Assembly: GCF_003999975.1 (NCBI RefSeq)
Contig: NZ_RJAC01000022.1
Span: 62,001-126,000, forward strand
Origin: Actinoplanes solisilvae
Lineage (GTDB): Bacteria; Actinomycetota; Actinomycetes; Mycobacteriales; Micromonosporaceae
Length of the DNA stretch: 64,000 nt
Direction of reading: 5' to 3'
The notes below the pieces were generated by a model. It worked only from the letters and a program-made list of their open reading frames with translations. It had not been told where the DNA came from and did not search any database. This document shows positions 53,346-62,257 of the stretch, piece after piece (the first letter of the stretch is position 1; every line of letters begins with the position of its first letter). The translations under genes were made by a program, and so were the position numbers.

Positions 53346-55764
53346 CCAGCGTGCCGCGGATCTGCTTGCGGGAGGCGATGCCGAGCTTCGCGAAGACCTT
53401 GCGCAGATGCCACTCGACCGTGTGCGGGCTGATGAACAGCCGGGCGCCGATCTCCGGGTTGGTCAGCCCGTCGCCGGCCAGCCGGTCGGCCGTCGCCCCC
53501 TGGCTCACCTGGGCCCGGGCCGCGGCCGCCGTGCCCAGCGCCCAGTCGGTGCCGTTGGCCCGGGCCATCTCGGTGATCCGCGCGGCTGCCTCCGCCGCGC
53601 GCTCCGGCCGGCCACTGCGCGCCGCCGCCTCGACCAGCTCCACCGTCGACCACGTCGAGAGCCCGAGTTCCTGCGGGTGCTCACAACCGCCTTCGGCCGC
53701 CACGTACGCCTCCTCGTAGCGCCCGAGCCCGTTGTGCAGCACGGCACTGGCCCATTGCGTGGCCGTCAGCACCTTGCCCTCACCGCGCAGCGCCGGGTCC
53801 TGCGTGATCGGCTCGATGACCCGGCGGACCTCGGCCTCCCGGCCCCGCCACGGACCGATCACGAGGGCGCCGTACTGGGCGAAGAAACGGCTGCCGGTCG
53901 CCTCGCCGATCGTGACCGCCTCGGCGGCCAGCGACTCGGCCTCGTCGAGCTCGCCCGCGAAGACCCGGTTCGACAGCCGCAGCAGCAGCGCCGACGGCAG
54001 CACGGCCAGCGCGCCCCTCTCGCGGGCCAGCCCGACCAGCCGGGCCGAGAGCACCGACCAGCTCGCGAAGTCCCACGCGTCGTGGCCCATGCGGCAGGCC
54101 AGCGGCAGCCAGCCCAGCGCGTCCGGGAAGCCCTGGAGGGCCTCCAGCACCATCGGCACACCCTTGGCGTAGCCGTCGGTGACCATGACGGCCAGGCCGT
54201 CGAGCAGCAGGTCCTCGCGGCCCGGGAACGGCCGGGCCGGGGCGCCGCGAGCCGCCCGGGCGACCTCGGGCAGCTGGGCGCCGCTGGGCAGGCGGCCGGC
54301 GGTCAGGGCGGCATAGAGAGCGTCCCGGTACGTCTCCCGGGCCGTGCCCGCGTCCAGCGGTTCGAGGCGCTTGGCCGCCTGCAACAGCAACGGCAGGGCC
54401 GTACCCGCGCTGCGCGAGGCGAAGACGACCCGGCCGCGCAGCAGGCTCGACCGGGCACGCTGCTCCTCGTCGAGCGGGCCCAGCTCGGCCGCGTCGAGCA
54501 GCGCGTGCGCGGAGTCGTAGCCGCCGGCCTGATATTTCGCCTGCGCCCCGGCCAGCAGTCGCACGCCGCGCCGGGCCGGGTCGGGGGTGAGCTCGGCCGC
54601 GCGTTCGAGGAACGCCGCCGCCGCGGCCACCCCGCCGCGACCCTGGGCCCGGCCGGCCGAGCGTTCGAGTTCGGCCGCCACCTCCTCGTCGGGCTCGGTG
54701 GCCGCGTTGGCGCGGTGCCAGGCCCGGCGGTCCGGGTCGGTTCGCGGGTCGGTCGCGTCGGCCAGAGCGGCGTGCACACGCTGCCGGTCGTGCGCCTCGG
54801 CCGCCCGATAGGCCGCGGAGCGTACGAGAGGGTGGCGGAACCGGACCCGGGAGCCCAGCGTGATCAGGCCGGCCGACTCGGCCGGGCCCGCGGCGGTCGC
54901 GTCGATCCCCAGCAGCGCGGCGGCCCGGGTCAGCAGGCTCACGTCGCCGACCGGCTCGGCTGCCGCGACGAGCAGCAGCAGCTGGGTGCCGGTGGGCAGC
55001 GCTCGCACCCGGCGCAGGAAGCTCTCCTCGATCTGGCTCGCGACCGGCCGCGCGTCGGGCCGCCCGAACCCGCCCGCCAGCTCGGCCGGGGTCAGGCCGC
55101 GGGGCAGCTCGAGCAGGGCCAAGGGGTTGCCCTGGGTCTCGGCGACGATCCGGTCGCGCACCCGCTCGTCGAGCCGGCCCGGGGTCACCGCGTCGAGCAG
55201 GGCGCGGGAGTCGGCGACGCCAAGGCGCCCCACCTCGAGCTGTGGCAGCTCGGTCAGCTCGGGCTCGCGGGTCGCCAGCACCAGGCCGATCGGCTCGGCG
55301 AGCAGCCGCCGCGCCACGAAAGTGAGCGTCTGGGACGAGACCCGGTCGAGCCACTGTGCGTCGTCGACCAGGCAGAGCAGTGGCTTCTCCTCGGCCACGG
55401 CGGACAGCAGGCTGAGCACCGCGAGGCCGACCAGGAAACGGTCGGGCGGGGTGCCCGCGCTCAGGCCGAACGCGGTTTCGAGGGCCTCACGCTGAGGTGC
55501 GGGCAGGCGGTCGAGCCGGTCGAGGAAGGGGGCGCAGAGCTGGTGCAGGCCGCCGAACGCGAGCTCCATCTCGGACTCGGCGCCGGCCGCCCGCGCGACC
55601 CTCGCGGTGCCGGCTTCCTCCCGCACATACTCGAGCAGGGCGGTCTTGCCGATGCCGGCGTCGCCCCGCAGCACCAGGACCGCGCTGTGGCCGTTCTTCA
55701 TCGTCGCGACGAGCCGGTCCAGCCGTTCGCACTCCGGCCCGCGGCCGCGCAATCGTGTCGTCAA
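53335..55764 (-). CDS. Large LuxR-family (LAL) ATPase regulator
   Basis: 809 residues from a TTG start. Walker A LRGDAGIGKTALLEYV near 32-47 and Walker B LLCLVDDAQWLD give an AAA ATPase. A long helical repeat region (about 350-740) is followed by a LuxR helix-turn-helix at the C-terminus (LTNPEIGARLFISPHTVEWHLRKVFAKLGIASR). Such STAND regulators switch on neighbouring or distant operons when they sense an inducer. It converges on the sigma-factor gene with an 11-base overlap. Confidence 0.92.
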   Translation of the reverse strand: MTTRLRGRGPECERLDRLVATMKNGHSAVLVLRGDAGIGKTALLEYVREEAGTARVARAAGAESEMELAFGGLHQLCAPFLDRLDRLPAPQREALETAFGLSAGTPPDRFLVGLAVLSLLSAVAEEKPLLCLVDDAQWLDRVSSQTLTFVARRLLAEPIGLVLATREPELTELPQLEVGRLGVADSRALLDAVTPGRLDERVRDRIVAETQGNPLALLELPRGLTPAELAGGFGRPDARPVASQIEESFLRRVRALPTGTQLLLLVAAAEPVGDVSLLTRAAALLGIDATAAGPAESAGLITLGSRVRFRHPLVRSAAYRAAEAHDRQRVHAALADATDPRTDPDRRAWHRANAATEPDEEVAAELERSAGRAQGRGGVAAAAAFLERAAELTPDPARRGVRLLAGAQAKYQAGGYDSAHALLDAAELGPLDEEQRARSSLLRGRVVFASRSAGTALPLLLQAAKRLEPLDAGTARETYRDALYAALTAGRLPSGAQLPEVARAARGAPARPFPGREDLLLDGLAVMVTDGYAKGVPMVLEALQGFPDALGWLPLACRMGHDAWDFASWSVLSARLVGLARERGALAVLPSALLLRLSNRVFAGELDEAESLAAEAVTIGEATGSRFFAQYGALVIGPWRGREAEVRRVIEPITQDPALRGEGKVLTATQWASAVLHNGLGRYEEAYVAAEGGCEHPQELGLSTWSTVELVEAAARSGRPERAAEAAARITEMARANGTDWALGTAAAARAQVSQGATADRLAGDGLTNPEIGARLFISPHTVEWHLRKVFAKLGIASRKQIRGTLATA

Positions 55765-55839
55765 GCGTCGCCCTCCGGCCGCAGCCTACAACGCCTGACC
55801 AGGCAGGACGCCACCCTCGGGCGGCGTCCTGCCCGAACG

Positions 55840-56208
55840 TCACTGCACGCCGAGCAGATCGACCACGAAGATCAGGGTCTCGTTCGGCTTGATGGCGCCG
55901 CCGGCGCCGCGCGCGCCGTAGCCCAGGTGCGGCGGGATGGTCAGCTTGCGCCGACCGCCGACCTTCATGCCGGCCACGCCCTGGTCCCAGCCGGCGATGA
56001 CCTGACCGCCGCCGAGCGGGAAGGCGAAGGGCTCGCCACGGTTGTACGAGGCGTCGAACTCGCGGCCCGTCGAGTGCGCGACACCGACGTAGTGGACGCT
56101 GACGTACTGGCCGGGCTTCGCCTCGGGCCCCTCGCCGACGGTGATGTCCTCGATCACGAGGTCAGCCGGGGGCGCGCCCTCGATCGGGCCGACGTCGGGC
56201 TTGTCCAT
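55840..56208 (-). CDS. FKBP-type peptidyl-prolyl cis-trans isomerase
   Basis: 122 residues. Domain core VSVHYVGVAHSTGREFDASYNRGEPFAFPLGGGQVIAGWDQGVAGMKVGGRRKLTIPPHLGYGARG, complete with aromatic pocket residues. No signal peptide, so it acts in the cytosol. GGAG stands before the ATG. Single gene. Confidence 0.95.
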   Translation of the reverse strand: MDKPDVGPIEGAPPADLVIEDITVGEGPEAKPGQYVSVHYVGVAHSTGREFDASYNRGEPFAFPLGGGQVIAGWDQGVAGMKVGGRRKLTIPPHLGYGARGAGGAIKPNETLIFVVDLLGVQ

Positions 56209-56401
56209 GGGAACTCCAATTCGTTGACAGTCGAGCACGGTGAGGATAATTCAGGGCGGTGCAGACCTGAGCGGCTGACCTGCGGCTGAGTGCGGCGCGA
56301 GGTCGGCCCTGAATGAACCCCAGTCATGCAATCACAGGCCGGTTCGAGCCCGGTCACGGACGTGCTGAACGACTCACGGTGTTTATCCGTACTGCACGGA
56401 C

Positions 56402-57292
56402 GTGAGAATTCATCGCCTGGCCGCCGTCGCGTTGACGGTCGCCGCCGCCACGGCCCTCGCACCTGCGCCCGCTCAGGCGCACGGGTCGCCGACCACGCCG
56501 ATCAGCCGTACGGCCGCGTGCGCGTCCGGCGGCGAGGAGACCGGCAGCAAAGCCTGCCAGGCGGCGAAGACGGCGAACGGTGGCAGCTTCGGCAAGTTCG
56601 ACAATCTGCGCATCGCGAACGTGAACGGCAAGGACCGGCAGGTCGTGCCCGACGGCAAGCTGTGCAGCGGGGGCCTGCCCGCGTTCAAGGGCCTCGACCT
56701 GGCCCGCGACGACTTCCCGGCCACCAAGGTCAGCTCGGGCAAGACCCTGACGGTCCGCTACCGGGCGACCATTCCGCACGCCGGCGAGTTCCGGGTCTTC
56801 CTGACCAAGGCCTCGTACGACCCCTCGAAGCGGCTCACCTGGGACGACCTCGGCAGCAAGCCCGTCGTGGCGGTCACCGACCCCTCGCTCGAGGACGGCG
56901 CCTACCTTCTTCGCCTCAAACTGCCGGAGCGCACCGGGCGGCACATCCTCTACATCGTGTGGGAGACGTCTCGCACGCCTGACACGTACTACTCCTGCTC
57001 CGACGTGGTCTTCCCGCCGGCCGCCGCCGTCGTCTCGTCCGCGCCCGCCACGAAGGCCGCGAAGCCGACAAAAAGTCCCGCCGTGGCTCCGGTCGTCCGT
57101 TCGGCGACCTCGCCGCCCTCGTCGGTCGCGCCCGCGCCCTCGGCCACCGCGCAGGCGATCCGCCCGGTGAGTGACACCAGCAACGTCACGATCGGTCACT
57201 GGATCGTCGCCGGGGCGCTGGTGCTCGGGTTCGGCGCGGCCGCGTGGGCCGGAGTCGGCGCGATGGCCCGCAGACGGCGCGAAAACCGTTGA
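56402..57292 (+). CDS. AA10 lytic polysaccharide monooxygenase with C-terminal membrane anchor
   Basis: 296 residues from GTG. The signal peptide ends AQA, placing His27 (HGSPTTPISR) at the mature N-terminus, as the copper-binding histidine brace requires. The second brace His is H126 (TIPHAGEFRVFL) and an aromatic axial residue follows in YYSCSDVVF. The catalytic part ends at about 205; then a Pro/Ser/Ala linker and a membrane helix (about 262-285, WIVAGALVLGFGAAAWAGVGA) with a basic MARRRRENR tail. It oxidatively cleaves chitin or cellulose; here it would stay cell-attached. Confidence 0.9.
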   Translation: MRIHRLAAVALTVAAATALAPAPAQAHGSPTTPISRTAACASGGEETGSKACQAAKTANGGSFGKFDNLRIANVNGKDRQVVPDGKLCSGGLPAFKGLDLARDDFPATKVSSGKTLTVRYRATIPHAGEFRVFLTKASYDPSKRLTWDDLGSKPVVAVTDPSLEDGAYLLRLKLPERTGRHILYIVWETSRTPDTYYSCSDVVFPPAAAVVSSAPATKAAKPTKSPAVAPVVRSATSPPSSVAPAPSATAQAIRPVSDTSNVTIGHWIVAGALVLGFGAAAWAGVGAMARRRRENR

Positions 57293-57349
57293 ACCACAAC
57301 GGTTCGCACCCCGTACTGATGGGCGTCGACATTCCCGGAGAGGACGTCA

Positions 57350-58777
57350 ATGTCAGCGCAGCCCGAGGCCCCCGAGATCAACGGGGATCCGGTGACGGAC
57401 AGCTCAGATCTCTACGTGTTCGTCAGCCCCGACGCCCCGGAGACCGTCACGATCATCGCTAACTACGTGCCGGCGGGCGGCGCGGACTTCGTCGAGTTCG
57501 GCGACGACGTGCTCTACGAGCTGCACCTCGACGTGAACGGCGACGCGCGGCCCGACCTGACATACCAGTTCCGGTTCCGCACCGAACTGCGCGACGACAC
57601 GACGTTCCTCTACAACACGGGCCCGATCGAGTCGCTCGACAGCGCGAACTGGAACCGGCGCCAATTCTTCTCCGTGACCGTCGTGGACGCGTACGGGAAA
57701 AGCACCGTGCTGGCCGAGCGTCTGCCCTGCCCGCCGTGCAACGTCGGCCGCCGCTCGATCCCCGCCTACGAGGACCTCGCCCGGGCCGCGGTCGCGTCGC
57801 TGCCCACGGGGGAGCGGGTCTTCGCCGGGCAGCGGGCCGACGCGTTCTTCGTCGACCTCGGCTACCTCCGGCCCCCCGGTGACCTCGCCGATCGCGCCGG
57901 TCGGTTGAGCGTCAACAGCATCGCGCTGCAGCTCCCGATCACCGCCGCGGGGGTGATCGGCGTGTGGACCACCGCGAGCCGCCGCTCGGTGCAGGTCGAC
58001 GACGCGGTGGTGGTCGGGCCCTACACGCAGGTCTCCCGGCTCGGCAATCCGCTGTTCAAGGAACTGATCGTGCCGCCGGCCGACCGTGACCGATGGAACG
58101 CGCTCCCGCCGACCGAGGACAAACTCTTCGCCCACCTGGTCGAACGGCCCGAACTGCAACGGCTGCTGCTCGCCCTGCACCCGGGGACGTTCGACCGGCT
58201 GGCGTCGCTCGACCGGGCCGGCACCCCGCGCACCGACCTGGTGGCGATGCTGCTCACCGGCTTCCCCGACGGCATGATCGACGGCTTCCGCAACCACACC
58301 GGCGACGTACAGGCCGACCTGCTGCGCCTGGACACCGCGGTCCCACCGGCCGAGCTGCCCAGCCGCTTCGGCCTGCTCGGCGGCGACCCGGCCGGCTACC
58401 CGAACGGCCGCCGCATCACCGACGACGTGGTCTCGATCTCCCTGCGGGCCGTCGCCGGGATCACGGTCCCATTGATCGACCCCTCGTACGAGGTCGACGC
58501 GGCCGCCACCCTGGTCGAGCAGGGTTTCAGCGTGGCTAACGCCGGCGCGGGCCTCCTGCCTCACTTCCCCTACCTCGGAACCCCCTCCGGCCCCTACTCC
58601 GACCCTGCCGCTGGTTCCCCCTTCGCTCCTCCTTCCGCCTCGCCTTCTGCACCCCATTCCGCCTCGGCCTTCGCTCCTCCTTCCGCGCCACCGTCCGTCC
58701 CTCCTTCTGAGCCTCCTTCCGGCCTTCCCTTCGCCTCTCCTTCCGGCCCTCCCCTCGATCGAAACGGTGAACTGTGA
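57350..58777 (+). CDS. DUF4331 protein with Pro/Ser-rich tail
   Basis: 475 residues. The DUF4331 pattern is clear: SSDLYVFVSPDAPETVTIIANYVP, YELHLDVNGDARPDLTYQFRF, FAGQRADAFFVDLG, SIALQLP and the WTTASRR strand. From about 405 the protein becomes Pro/Ser/Ala repeats encoded by an almost pure pyrimidine tract. There is a CPPC motif near residue 122 but no evident signal peptide. Function unknown. It overlaps the next gene (GTGA), and the two probably act together. Confidence 0.88.
   Translation: MSAQPEAPEINGDPVTDSSDLYVFVSPDAPETVTIIANYVPAGGADFVEFGDDVLYELHLDVNGDARPDLTYQFRFRTELRDDTTFLYNTGPIESLDSANWNRRQFFSVTVVDAYGKSTVLAERLPCPPCNVGRRSIPAYEDLARAAVASLPTGERVFAGQRADAFFVDLGYLRPPGDLADRAGRLSVNSIALQLPITAAGVIGVWTTASRRSVQVDDAVVVGPYTQVSRLGNPLFKELIVPPADRDRWNALPPTEDKLFAHLVERPELQRLLLALHPGTFDRLASLDRAGTPRTDLVAMLLTGFPDGMIDGFRNHTGDVQADLLRLDTAVPPAELPSRFGLLGGDPAGYPNGRRITDDVVSISLRAVAGITVPLIDPSYEVDAAATLVEQGFSVANAGAGLLPHFPYLGTPSGPYSDPAAGSPFAPPSASPSAPHSASAFAPPSAPPSVPPSEPPSGLPFASPSGPPLDRNGEL
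58565..58762 (+). repeat. Polypyrimidine tract with irregular CCTTCCG-type repeats
   Basis: The plus strand is largely C and T, built from degenerate CTCCTTCCGCC-like units encoding the Pro/Ser-rich tail of the DUF4331 protein. Confidence 0.75.
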
Positions 58778-59118
58778 AGAAGCCCCCGCCCTCCTGGCAC
58801 AGCATGACCCCCTCCGGGCAGGGCACGGTCATGCTCAACATCGGCGCCGGGATCGGTGCGCTGATCATCAATACGCCAGGTCGCATGCACGGCCGGGAGA
58901 TCGAGGTCAGCCCGGTCGACGACGCCGCGACCCGTACCCAAGCGGCGGTTCGCGCCCGATATGTGCGCGGCGGCGTCTGCTTCAGCGTCGTGCTCGACAG
59001 CCTGCCCGAGGGCCGCTACACGGTGTGGGACAACCCGATAACTCCGCTCGGAGAGATCGATGTTCCGGGCGGCGGGGTCGCCCAATTCACCTGGCCGATG
59101 GCTTCCGCCGCCGCATAG
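58774..59118 (+). CDS. Conserved small hypothetical protein (partner of DUF4331)
   Basis: 114 residues from GTG. The LNIGAGIGALIINTPGRMHGREIEVSP opening and LPEGRYTVWD ending follow a pattern I know from short actinobacterial hypothetical proteins sometimes labelled phospholipases; the label is not supported by catalytic motifs here. Beta-rich, cytosolic. Coupled to the DUF4331 gene by a 4-base overlap. Confidence 0.75.
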   Translation: MKKPPPSWHSMTPSGQGTVMLNIGAGIGALIINTPGRMHGREIEVSPVDDAATRTQAAVRARYVRGGVCFSVVLDSLPEGRYTVWDNPITPLGEIDVPGGGVAQFTWPMASAAA

Positions 59119-59145
59119 TGCGAGAACGGGTCTAGGGTGGACGCC

Positions 59146-60159
59146 ATGGTCGGCGTCCCCCAGACCCGCACGGGACCACCGGGAGCCGACGCGCCCATCC
59201 ACTTCTCGCTGGCTACGGCCGATGTGGACGAGGCCCGGGCTTTCTGCCGCAGCATGTTCTACGGCCCGCTCCAGGTCGACCCGGTCGGCGACCGGTCCGG
59301 GTTCGCGTTCCGAGGCGACGTCGTGGCGCTCGGCTCGATCACCGTCGGCGAGATCAGCTACGGCAGCGACATCCACGTCGCGATCGGCGACCTGGAGACG
59401 TCCTACCACGTGCTCGTTCCGGTGACCGGCACGCTGCGGTCACGCCACCGGGGCACGGCGGTGCTGGCCGACCCGACCCGGGCCGCCGTCTACCGGCCGG
59501 TCGGCGACATCGACCTCGAATGGCCCGGCACCTGCCGCCTGCTCAGCGTCAAGGTCGAACGGGGTGCCCTGGAACGCGAGCTGGACGCCGCCCTCGACCA
59601 GCAGATCGTCAGTCCGCTGCTGCTGGGCGACAGCTTCAACGCGATGGACGCGCCTGGCCGCACCTGGGTCTCCCTGGTCCGCCTGCTCTTCGGCGAGCTG
59701 CGCCACGGCCACGGCCTGTCCGCCCAGCCCCGCATGGCGTCCCGCTGGCGAGACATGGTGGTCAGCGGCCTGGCCCTGACCGTCGAGCACCCGTACGGCG
59801 AGGAGCCCAACGGCCTGCAGGGCCCGAACCGCCCCCGTACGGTGAAACGCACCCTGGACGCGATGCACGCCGAACCCTGGCGCCCCTTCACTGCCACCGA
59901 CCTGGCCGCCATAGCCGGCGTAGGCGTCCGAGTCCTGCAGGAGTCGTTCCGCCAGCACGTAGGCATGTCTCCGTTGACCTACCTGCGCCGATTACGCCTC
60001 GACCACGTTCATTCCGAACTGTCCCGTTCGGACCCGTGGCAGGTGAACGTCTCCGAGGTCGCCTACCGCTGGGGCTTCACCCACCTGGGCCGCTTCGCCG
60101 GCGCCTACCGAGCCCGCTACGGCCTGTCCCCGTCCCAGACCCTCCGAGAACGCCGCTGA
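59146..60159 (+). CDS. AraC-family transcriptional regulator
   Basis: 337 residues. ATG with AGGGTGGA 6 bases upstream was preferred over a GTG at 59137. N-terminal AraC-binding-like (FeaR-type) domain, C-terminal double helix-turn-helix from about 240 (WRPFTATDLAAIAGVGVRVLQESFRQHVGMSPLTYLRRLRLDHVHSEL; VSEVAYRWGFTHLGRFAGAYRARYGLSPSQTLR). Downstream of the DUF4331 pair in the same direction; it may regulate them. Confidence 0.92.
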   Translation: MVGVPQTRTGPPGADAPIHFSLATADVDEARAFCRSMFYGPLQVDPVGDRSGFAFRGDVVALGSITVGEISYGSDIHVAIGDLETSYHVLVPVTGTLRSRHRGTAVLADPTRAAVYRPVGDIDLEWPGTCRLLSVKVERGALERELDAALDQQIVSPLLLGDSFNAMDAPGRTWVSLVRLLFGELRHGHGLSAQPRMASRWRDMVVSGLALTVEHPYGEEPNGLQGPNRPRTVKRTLDAMHAEPWRPFTATDLAAIAGVGVRVLQESFRQHVGMSPLTYLRRLRLDHVHSELSRSDPWQVNVSEVAYRWGFTHLGRFAGAYRARYGLSPSQTLRERR

Positions 60160-60577
60160 GATCCCCCTGTCACCCCAAGCAACCAATGATTCCCGTCGCA
60201 ATCAACAATCCCGTCGCATTGAACGATTCCCGAGCAACCGACACTTCCCAGCCATCAATAGCACGCGCGAACGGAATTACCACGACAACAAGTCAGCTAC
60301 CGGATGACCCCGCAGTTGACCCTTTGCATCCGCCAACCTGATCGTTTGAACGCCCCATATTGTGGCCGAGCCAATACGAATCTCCCAAGGCCGCCGTTAA
60401 GCCGTGCCGCATCCGGCCGAATTCGGCCCCCTTTAAACCGCAGTCATTAGCCAAGTTCTTGCGGGCAAGCCGCCGCCAAGGCTTTCACCCCATCCCCCGT
60501 CCAAACTCCGGCTGGACCACGCGAAATGCCAAGAGATCACTCAAGCCGAAGAGCCTCATGATCGCCAAGACCTCCGA
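60160..60577. other. Gene-free interval with C/A-rich plus strand
   Basis: No supported gene. The plus strand is markedly richer in C and A than in G and T, and overall less GC-rich than flanking genes. Short similar units (AATCCCGTCGCA, GATTCCCG) recur near 60190-60230. It marks the border of the repetitive tract. Confidence 0.55.
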
Positions 60578-61975
60578 TCAAATCCCGACGAATCCCCAAA
60601 CGCGGCCCGTTCCAAGCACCCGAACAAACAGGTCCCCCCGATCAACAACGCACCACCTGGTCGAATGTCGTTCCCGGGTGCGGTTCGCGGGTTCGGTCGG
60701 GTGTCGTTCCCGGGTGCGGTTCGCCGGTTCCGTCGGATGTAGTTGCTGAGCGCGGCTCGCCCGTTCGAGCGGATGTCGTTCGTGAGCGCGGTTGCCCGGG
60801 ACGGTCAGACGTTGCTCCAGAGCACTGTCCAGCGGGTCGGTTCGATCGCACGCCCGAGCACAGTCAGCCTGATCGAGCGAGACTCGGCTCGGCAAGCTGT
60901 TCTCGGAAGATGACCGGCCGACGATCGTCCTCCGGTTGCGTGGCCTGGTCGGCGGCGTTCTCCGCTTCCGTTTCTGGACAGGGCGCGGCTCAGCGCACAC
61001 GTCGGCCTCGTCGGCCGGTCCTGCGCGAGCGGCCGACCGCGTTCCGGCTAGGTTCCGAGTGACGCCGCCTTGCTGGGCTGGTGACGGCGCCAGCGGGAAC
61101 AACTGCCGCGGGCCAGCGGGCCGCTCGGGCGTTTCACGGTGGCGCGCCAGGCTCGGTCTCGTCTGTGTGACGGTGCTGTTGGTTGGCGTCTCGGGGTGGG
61201 GCACTGGGCCGGGTGTCGTGTGTGTGACGGTGCTGTTGGCCGGCGTCTCGGGGTGGGGCACCGGGCCGGGTGTCGTGGGTGTGACGGTGCCGCTGGCTGG
61301 CATCTCGACCCTGGGCGCAGGGCCGGATGGCGACGGTCGCGAAAGCGACGAGATGCCCTCCACACCTGCTGAATGTCGTGCCGGATCTGACGGTGGCGCC
61401 GTGCGTGCGCCGACGGTGTTCGGGCGCGCTGTTGGCCGGCGCGCGGCGGGCCGGCGAGGTGTCGGGTCTGGTGGCGGCAGCTTGTCGGGGGCGGCACTCG
61501 TGGCACGCGGTTCGGGGTGAGATGCCGAGCCGGATGGAGATGGCCGCGTTGGCGAGGAGACGCTTCCTGCCCGAGCCTCTGGCCGGACCGTCGTGGCTGA
61601 CGGTGGCCGCCTGCGTGGGGCGGCGGTGCTCGCGCCCGCTGCAGGCCGGCCCGCCGGATCTGGTGGCCGCGGCCTCGGTGATGCAGCTGCGTGGGCGGTG
61701 CTCCCCGGTCGTCGCTTCGGGTTTGGTGGTGAGGAAGACGTCAGCGTGGTTGCGGCGCGCTTGACCGCGTCCGGCACGTCGGGAAAGCTGGCCAGCCATT
61801 TCCCCTCCGCCCGGAGTCTCCGCTCCTTTTCGGCATGCCGGAGAACCAAACCACGTTCGCGGCGCTGCTCGTGGTCGCGCCGGAATTCGTCATTGCCGGG
61901 TGAGTAGTTGTGGGCCTTGGTTCTATCCCGCATAGCAGTCATTTGCTTCCGGTTGAACAACTGCAGCTGCGTCAT
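60578..61975 (-). CDS. Hypothetical repetitive protein with conserved-looking N-terminus
   Basis: 465 residues. The first about 65 residues look like a real domain: MTQLQLFNRKQMTAMRDRT, then NYSPGNDEFRRDHEQRRERGLVLRHAEKERRLRAEGKWLASFPDVPDAV, a charged helical segment like that of small Micromonosporaceae hypotheticals. The rest is Pro/Ser/Arg-rich and made of tandem units, 19 residues (57 bp, near 61165-61335) and 12 residues (36 bp, near 60666-60809). The start is coupled to a 10-codon leader ORF. The C-terminal part may have grown by repeat expansion or be out of its original frame; function unknown. Confidence 0.6.
   Translation of the reverse strand: MTQLQLFNRKQMTAMRDRTKAHNYSPGNDEFRRDHEQRRERGLVLRHAEKERRLRAEGKWLASFPDVPDAVKRAATTLTSSSPPNPKRRPGSTAHAAASPRPRPPDPAGRPAAGASTAAPRRRPPSATTVRPEARAGSVSSPTRPSPSGSASHPEPRATSAAPDKLPPPDPTPRRPAARRPTARPNTVGARTAPPSDPARHSAGVEGISSLSRPSPSGPAPRVEMPASGTVTPTTPGPVPHPETPANSTVTHTTPGPVPHPETPTNSTVTQTRPSLARHRETPERPAGPRQLFPLAPSPAQQGGVTRNLAGTRSAARAGPADEADVCAEPRPVQKRKRRTPPTRPRNRRTIVGRSSSENSLPSRVSLDQADCARACDRTDPLDSALEQRLTVPGNRAHERHPLERASRAQQLHPTEPANRTRERHPTEPANRTRERHSTRWCVVDRGDLFVRVLGTGRVWGFVGI
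60666..60809. repeat. 36-bp coding tandem repeat, about 4 copies
   Basis: TGTCGTTCC-type blocks recur at 60666, 60702, 60738 and 60774, encoding 12-residue units (TEPANRTRERHP type) on the minus strand. Confidence 0.85.
61165..61335. repeat. 57-bp coding tandem repeat, 3 copies
   Basis: GTGTGACGGTGC begins units at 61165, 61222 and 61279. Each encodes 19 residues (TTPGPVPHPETPANSTVTH type) on the minus strand; the third is diverged. Confidence 0.88.
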
Positions 61976-62004
61976 GCGTCCATTATTCCGCGCTGCGGCC
62001 GCAT
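61972..62004 (-). CDS. Ten-codon leader ORF coupled to the repetitive gene
   Basis: GAAGGGAGACG stands before an ATG; the frame reads MRPQRGIMDA and stops at TGA, whose first two bases are the last two of the next gene's ATG (ATGA). The main gene lacks a ribosome site of its own this good, so reinitiation from the leader is likely. Too short to judge by composition. Confidence 0.4.
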   Translation of the reverse strand: MRPQRGIMDA

Positions 62005-62065
62005 CGTCTCCCTTCGTTTGTAATCGATCATGCCAACTTCGGCTACAACTGCCGTCGCCCGATTA

Positions 62066-62103
62066 TTTGACAAATTCGCAAGTCTGTTTTGACAATTGCG
62101 CAA
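62066..62103. promoter_or_regulatory. Direct repeats TTTGACAA (22 bp apart) and TTGCGCAA palindrome
   Basis: TTTGACAA at 62066-62073 and 62088-62095, two helical turns apart, followed by TTGCGCAA at 62096-62103, in an AT-rich stretch upstream of the minus-strand leader ORF. On the minus strand TTGTCA with an AAATAAT-like block fits a weak promoter. Confidence 0.45.
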
Positions 62104-62104
62104 A

Positions 62105-62257
62105 CCTTCGATGATATTGGCGAGACGTTGAGCGTGCCGCTATCATTTGAGGTGCCGCTGGATCAATCGAGGTGGCTGCATGCGACGGGAGGAAAGGTAA
62201 TAGTCCTGTGCTCGAAGAGCAGTGATCGAGGTGCTCACCTGAGCTCTGATTGGCGCC
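62105..62257. other. Non-coding stretch between promoter region and pentanucleotide array
   Basis: No gene supported. AT content is higher than elsewhere in the window. A GGGAGGAAAGG purine run at about 62190 resembles a ribosome site, but the frames after it are short. Confidence 0.45.

Noticed and set aside
56285-56360. A complete tRNA gene
   Set aside because: Only the T-arm can be formed; no matching acceptor stem, D-arm or anticodon arm lies upstream.
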